Part shown: positions 22,983 through 26,018 of the stretch, piece after piece
How positions within the stretch are numbered: position 1 is the first letter of the stretch
Layout of the letters: each line of letters starts with the position of its first letter
DNA from: Chlamydiota bacterium
GTDB taxonomy: Bacteria > Chlamydiota > Chlamydiia > Chlamydiales > VGMA01
DNA length: 26,018 bases
Direction of reading: 5' to 3'
Assembly (NCBI GenBank): GCA_016866575.1
Contig: VGMA01000007.1
Span: 1-26,018 of the forward strand
Program-made: the position numbers and the translations under genes
The notes under the pieces: model-generated
What the model saw: only the letters and a program-made list of their open reading frames with translations
Databases searched by the model: none
What the model was told of the DNA's origin: nothing

Positions 22983-23252
22983 TTACTTACGTAGGCCTAA
23001 TCTGTTAACTAAGCTGAGGTAACGTGGAGTATCTGTTTCTTGGAGGTAATCGAGAAGTTTTCTTCTTTGTCCTACAAGCTTAAGAAGTCCAAGACGGCTG
23101 CTGTGATCTTTTGAATTGAGTCTTAGGTGGTGTGTTAGCTCAATGATGCGCTCTGTTAAAATCGCGATTTGAACGTCAGCAGATCCAGTGTCCTTCTCGT
23201 GCAGCTGGAATTTTTTGGTAACTTCTTCTTTAGTGTGTTTATCTAGTGACAT
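22983..23252 (-). CDS. rpsO: 30S ribosomal protein S15
   Basis: S15 is a primary 16S rRNA-binding protein that organises the central domain of the small subunit. The 89-residue product is full length for the family and shows FQLHEKDTGSADVQIAILTERI, LTHHLRLNSKDHSSRLGLLKLVGQRRKLLDYL and the YLSLVNRLGLRK ending. AAGGGAG lies 7 nt before the ATG. The gene heads the rpsO-pnp pair, a widely conserved order, and is divergent from tadA across 100 bp that appear to hold both promoters. A terminator follows the stop by about 25 bp. Confidence 0.98.
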   Translation of the reverse strand: MSLDKHTKEEVTKKFQLHEKDTGSADVQIAILTERIIELTHHLRLNSKDHSSRLGLLKLVGQRRKLLDYLQETDTPRYLSLVNRLGLRK

Positions 23253-23304
23253 GTCGTTTCTCCCTTAAAGCTGGACCACTAATCTAGTTTGTGCTTAAAA
23301 TTTC

Positions 23305-23333
23305 TAAACAGATTGTAGCAAACTTGCCATAAT
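23305..23333 (+). promoter_or_regulatory. Candidate promoter of tadA
   Basis: TAAACA (23305-23310) and CATAAT (23328-23333, 5 of 6) are 17 nt apart, and the -10 is preceded by TGC, an extended -10. The predicted start near 23340 gives a leader just long enough for AAAGGTG before the TTG start of tadA. Confidence 0.4.
23312..23320 (-). promoter_or_regulatory. Candidate extended -10 promoter of rpsO
   Basis: Read on the minus strand this is TGCTACAAT, a 5-of-6 TATAAT match with the TGn extension and no good -35. It would start transcription about 55 nt before the rpsO ATG. It overlaps the spacer of the oppositely directed tadA promoter. Confidence 0.4.
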
Positions 23334-23352
23334 AAAGTAAAGGTGTCAAATT

Positions 23353-23781
23353 TTGTTTAGCCAAGACGATATTTTTTATATGCATGAGGCTCTAAGAGAA
23401 GCTTCGATCGCATTTGAAGAAGATGAGGTTCCCATAGGAGCTGTTTTGGTTTATAAAAATCAAATTATTGCCCGCGGAAGAAACTCTATAGAAAAAGAGT
23501 TTTGTGTGACTAAACATGCAGAGTTGATTTGCATAGAAAAAGCATCGCAAACACTCGGCGGCTGGCGCCTTTTAGATACGACTCTGTATGTCACAGTAGA
23601 GCCTTGCATGATGTGCGCTGGAGCAATACAACACTCAAGGATTTCTAGAGTTGTTTGGGGGTGTCCAAACCTAAGATTTGGAGGCCATCTTGCGGGAGAG
23701 GGCGGCTTACTTGAAGAAGAGGCTAAACGTATTTTGCAGAAATTTTTTCAAAAAAAGAGGAGCGATGGAGAAGATACTTGA
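23353..23781 (+). CDS. tadA: tRNA-specific adenosine deaminase TadA
   Basis: It deaminates A34 to inosine in tRNA-Arg(ACG), allowing one tRNA to read several codons. The 142-residue protein has the zinc-dependent deaminase motifs HAE (55-57, His ligand and catalytic Glu) and PCMMC (84-88, Cys85 and Cys88), set in the TadA-typical LLDTTLYVTVEPCMMCAGAI. The start is a TTG at 23353, chosen because AGGTG lies 7 nt upstream and the N-terminus aligns with the family; the first ATG (23380) would remove nine residues from the first helix. The 3' end overlaps the next small ORF by 17 nt. From memory, tadA after rpsO and pnp is also the order in Chlamydia. Confidence 0.95.
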   Translation: MFSQDDIFYMHEALREASIAFEEDEVPIGAVLVYKNQIIARGRNSIEKEFCVTKHAELICIEKASQTLGGWRLLDTTLYVTVEPCMMCAGAIQHSRISRVVWGCPNLRFGGHLAGEGGLLEEEAKRILQKFFQKKRSDGEDT

Positions 23782-23983
23782 AGAAATGATCGATCAGCAA
23801 GAAAATAAGCTGTTATCTATAGCTCAGCGCTATGTTCACAATATTTCTAAAGAAGATCTATTGCAGCCTTTTGACTATCCTATTTTAGAAAATCACCCCT
23901 ATTTTCGTTATGAAGAAGGGGTGTTGCAGGGCATGAAGATGGTGCAAGCTGCCTTTAGAGCAGAGCTTTTCTCTTCTTCTTAG
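23765..23983 (+). CDS. Small hypothetical protein overlapping tadA
   Basis: From ATG23765 the frame gives 72 residues (MEKILEEMIDQQENKLLSIA...), acidic to neutral, helical at the start, then a Pro/aromatic segment (PFDYPILENHPYF, about 43-55) and GVLQGMKMVQAAFRAEL at the end. AGAGGAG lies only 2 nt before this ATG; ATG23786 is an alternative start. The frame is open further upstream to 23678, but that part is the tadA gene in another frame. It overlaps tadA by 17 nt, suggesting translational coupling, and converges on the rhomboid-like gene with a 29-nt overlap of coding ends. A small gene sits here in Chlamydia too (CT845, from memory), which favours a real gene. Function unknown. Confidence 0.65.
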   Translation: MEKILEEMIDQQENKLLSIAQRYVHNISKEDLLQPFDYPILENHPYFRYEEGVLQGMKMVQAAFRAELFSSS

Positions 23984-24824
23984 AAATCTTTTTTAAGCGC
24001 CATTTTTCTCTCCATGAAAGAGAGTCTTTGCCCTTATCTGCGATCTTTGCAAGGCATGCGTCTACAAAAAGCTCGTCGTTGAGTAAAATTTTACCTGTTC
24101 TAATGTCGTAGATTTTTGACTTAAAAGCATAATTTTGAAGAGAGTCTTCGCCGTTTTTAAAAATGAATAAATCTTCAAAAGAGCGTAAAGCTTTAAAAGG
24201 ACTGTGGATCTTCCAGGAAATTAGGCAGTAAAAATAGGTAAAAGTTAGCGTGGTTAGCACACTGAAAAAATGGACAAAATTACCGTGCGATAGATCAATC
24301 AATAAAAACGCTCCCATCGATCCTAAAATAAACCACTTCGCCTTAACAGGAATCGCTAAAAAGAGTAGAAGGTCTACTTCTGGCAACAAAAATATCATCC
24401 CCAAAAGCAGCGCGTACACAATAGGTGTTCCGCCGGCAAGCAAAGCAGGGGCGCCTGAAAAATAAAATACAGCTAAAGCAACGATAGAGCTAATAAGCGT
24501 GTTTGTAAAAAAAAGTGTAAGAAAATGTCTCAAGCCTTTTTGCACGGAGATCATAGTCCCGATTTTCCACAAAAGGTAGGAAGAAAAGCCTAAGCTAATA
24601 AGGTATAGAAGATCTAGACCGTGAGGAGCTGGGTGGATAAAAGGGTGGGTAAAGATCTGCCAATAAAATCCTTTAGCTATTCCAAGCGGATGCAAAGCTA
24701 AACACCAAGATAAAGTGTAAGCTCCAAAAAGCGCTGGGAATATATGGTCTGTAACCCCGGCAATCAGACTGATGGCTAGGGATATCATCGCAAAAAATTT
24801 AACTATGTAGAGTTTTTTATTCAT
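23955..24824 (-). CDS. Rhomboid-family membrane protein, predicted protease-dead
   Basis: This 289-residue protein has about six membrane helices with a rhomboid layout. FYWQIFTHPFIH (53-64) matches the WQLFTxxFLH loop, the segment around 131-145 corresponds to the GxSG helix, PVKAKW (159-164) matches the typical PIKAKW, and SHGNFVHFFS (179-188) matches the NxAHxxH helix. The tail VDACLAKIADKGKDSLSWREKWRL (about 254-277) is like the bacterial rhomboid C-terminal motif ending in SLT and ExxFL. The catalytic residues are missing: GGTP (131-134) replaces GxSG, and Ser188 occupies the catalytic His position, leaving only His185. It is therefore probably a non-proteolytic membrane protein of the iRhom or pseudo-rhomboid kind; its partner is unknown. 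The very basic end (KKISKKKRKALL) overlaps the small gene on the other strand by 29 nt. Confidence 0.75.
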   Translation of the reverse strand: MNKKLYIVKFFAMISLAISLIAGVTDHIFPALFGAYTLSWCLALHPLGIAKGFYWQIFTHPFIHPAPHGLDLLYLISLGFSSYLLWKIGTMISVQKGLRHFLTLFFTNTLISSIVALAVFYFSGAPALLAGGTPIVYALLLGMIFLLPEVDLLLFLAIPVKAKWFILGSMGAFLLIDLSHGNFVHFFSVLTTLTFTYFYCLISWKIHSPFKALRSFEDLFIFKNGEDSLQNYAFKSKIYDIRTGKILLNDELFVDACLAKIADKGKDSLSWREKWRLKKISKKKRKALL

Positions 24825-25029
24825 AAGTATCTACATTATAGTGAAATCAGATCTTATGTGCAACTACATCAAGTAGAAGTATGTAACTTCTTAATTGATA
24901 AAATTTTAATTAGCGTTAAAGCAGCTTTTTTCATCCCCAGGATGCGATTTTTATTTAGCAGATTTTTTTTTACACCTTTTGTATTTTTTAAATGGTTTCG
25001 AGCCCTTGTCTAGCAAGGCGAAAAATCAC

Positions 25030-25058
25030 TTGAGAAAATAGTTTTGAACAGATATGCT
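25030..25058 (+). promoter_or_regulatory. Predicted sigma70-type promoter of rpmE-prfA
   Basis: TTGAGA (25030-25035, 5 of 6 matches) and TATGCT (25053-25058, 4 of 6) are 17 nt apart. Transcription would start near 25065, leaving a leader of about 23 nt with GGAGAG before the rpmE ATG. The rest of the 263-bp gap (24825-25087) is AT-rich and holds only small hairpins; no RNA gene was recognised in it. Confidence 0.5.
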
Positions 25059-25087
25059 GGAACCGTTTTTATTGAAATGGAGAGAAA

Positions 25088-25423
25088 ATGAAAAAAGACC
25101 TTCACCCAAAGTATCGTAATGTTGTCTTTATGGACACTACGAACGGAGAAAAATTCCTTTGCGCTAGCACAGTTGCAACAACACAGACAACAACTTTTGA
25201 AGGAAAAGAGTACGATTTATACCTCGTTCCAGTGAGCTCAAAATCACATCCTTTCTTCACAAAATCTTCTCGCTTGATCGACACAGAAGGACGTATTGAG
25301 AAATTCACAAAACGTTATGCAAGACCTGCTCTTGTTGAGAAAAAAGAAGAAGTTAGCGAAGCAGCTACTGCAAAAAAAGCAGCTCCTGCAAAAAAGAAAG
25401 CTGCAGCTAAGAAGAGTGACTAG
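25088..25423 (+). CDS. rpmE: 50S ribosomal protein L31 (type B) with Lys/Ala-rich tail
   Basis: L31 sits at the subunit bridge of the ribosome. The first 80 residues or so form a type B L31 (MKKDLHPKYRNVVFMDTTNG, then SSKSHPFFTKSSRLIDTEGRIEKFTKRY), without the zinc-binding Cys pairs of the type A form; only one Cys is present. The 111-residue length exceeds the usual type B length (about 80-90) because of a low-complexity C-terminal tail of Ala and Lys (about 93-111), similar in style to chlamydial L31 and histone H1-like proteins. GGAGAG precedes the ATG. The stop codon overlaps the GTG start of prfA by one base (TAGTG), so the two are translationally coupled. Confidence 0.95.
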   Translation: MKKDLHPKYRNVVFMDTTNGEKFLCASTVATTQTTTFEGKEYDLYLVPVSSKSHPFFTKSSRLIDTEGRIEKFTKRYARPALVEKKEEVSEAATAKKAAPAKKKAAAKKSD

Positions 25424-26018
25424 TGGAAAAAAAAGTTCTCGAACTCCTCTCGCGACTATCTGAAGTAGAAGAGGAGCTCGCAGCTCCTGAGCTCATGCAA
25501 AACCGTCAGCGTTACCTAGAGCTCACAGCTGAGCATAAACATCTTACAGAACTTAAAGAAGCTTGGGATTCCCTTGTAAAGGCTAGAAAAGACCTTGAAG
25601 GGAATCGCATACTTTTGCGCACAGAGCAAGATTCTGAATTTGTTCAAATGCTAGAAGAAGAAGGTGCTTCTTTAAACGAAAAAATCTCTAGACTAGAAAA
25701 AGAGATCGACACTCTTATTGTTCCTCCTAACCCTAATGACCATAGAAATACGATCGTAGAGCTTAGAGCTGGTACAGGTGGGGACGAAGCAGCCATTTTC
25801 GTTGGTGACTGTGTCCGTATGTATCTGAATTACGCTGCTAAGAAAGGTTGGGCGACAGAAGCTCTTTCGTCGACCCCTTCTGAGATGGGTGGCTATAAAG
25901 AGTATCAGTTTGTTGTCTCTGGGCCAAATGTGCATCGATTGATGCAATATGAAGCAGGAATTCACAGAGTGCAGCGCGTTCCTAAAACGGAAGCGCAGGG
26001 AAGACTTCACACTTCGGC
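25423..26018 (+). CDS. prfA: Peptide chain release factor 1, 5' part (runs off the right edge)
   Basis: RF1 reads UAA and UAG and triggers release of the finished peptide. About 198 residues are visible, starting at a GTG that shares its first base with the last base of the rpmE stop codon (TAGTG). The N-terminal helical domain is followed by the class I release factor signature VELRAGTGGDEAAIF (about 110-124) and, near the window edge, HRVQRVPKTEAQGRLHTS. The anticodon-like PxT loop and the GGQ motif lie beyond the window. Distinguishing RF1 from RF2 rests on the overall sequence and on the rpmE-prfA order, which is also that of Chlamydia. The rpmE end supplies only a weak AAGAAGAG as ribosome-binding site, so coupling with rpmE is likely. 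Confidence 0.95.
   Translation, partial: MEKKVLELLSRLSEVEEELAAPELMQNRQRYLELTAEHKHLTELKEAWDSLVKARKDLEGNRILLRTEQDSEFVQMLEEEGASLNEKISRLEKEIDTLIVPPNPNDHRNTIVELRAGTGGDEAAIFVGDCVRMYLNYAAKKGWATEALSSTPSEMGGYKEYQFVVSGPNVHRLMQYEAGIHRVQRVPKTEAQGRLHTS

Noticed and set aside
24931..24960. Hairpin CATCC/GGATG followed by ATTTTT, considered as a terminator
   Set aside because: The stem is only 5 bp, and the gene to its left runs the other way, so no plus-strand transcript is known to need a terminator here.
25693..26010. 105-codon minus-strand open frame opposite prfA
   Set aside because: prfA is identified by the RF1 signature on the plus strand; the opposite frame has no recognisable features.

Overview
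The window is chromosomal DNA of a member of the phylum Chlamydiae, most likely one of the amoeba- or arthropod-associated 'environmental' families rather than the genus Chlamydia. Four things point there: the block lptF/lptG, tilS, ftsH, pnp, rpsO, tadA and a small conserved ORF, which from memory matches the CT838-CT845 order of C. trachomatis; the rpmE-prfA pair; a FtsH with a very large N-terminal extracytoplasmic domain; and L31 with a Lys/Ala-rich tail. The DNA is AT-rich, genes are tightly packed, and the longest gap is about 263 bp (24825-25087). No rRNA, tRNA, CRISPR array, IS element or phage gene was recognised.

Layout. 1-423: 5' part of an unknown minus-strand gene, divergent from glgB (glycogen branching enzyme, 603-2762). 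2768-6014: minus-strand MFS transporter and ligA. 6134-6775: a degenerate protein kinase-like gene. 6784-8838: minus-strand miaB and an unknown protein. 8966-9826: rplM-rpsI with a promoter and a strong terminator. 10032-10688: an orphan protein with four near-perfect 63-bp repeats and a Cys-rich tail. 10753-14993: a minus-strand overlapping run lptF-lptG-PAP2 phosphatase-M32 carboxypeptidase. 14992-18723: tilS and ftsH. 18806-20578: two adjacent, extremely cysteine-rich proteins. 20766-23252: minus-strand rpsO-pnp. 23353-23983: tadA and a small overlapping ORF. 23955-24824: a rhomboid-family protein lacking the catalytic residues. 25088-26018: rpmE and the 5' part of prfA.

Functionally most of the window is housekeeping: translation and tRNA modification (rplM, rpsI, rpsO, rpmE, prfA, tilS, tadA, miaB), RNA turnover (pnp), membrane protein quality control (ftsH), DNA replication and repair (ligA), glycogen synthesis (glgB) and LPS export (lptF/lptG). 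Set among these are accessory genes that look lineage-specific and could act at the host interface or in the cell envelope: the pseudokinase, the 63-bp repeat protein and the two Cys-rich proteins.

The most unusual signal is the Cys-rich pair inserted between ftsH and pnp. The second protein has about 70 cysteines in 432 residues. Its C-terminal half carries 13 adjacent Cys-Cys pairs, mostly spaced 11-12 residues apart. Chlamydial elementary bodies are stabilised by disulfide-crosslinked proteins, so a new disulfide-rich envelope or secreted protein is an attractive but unproven reading.
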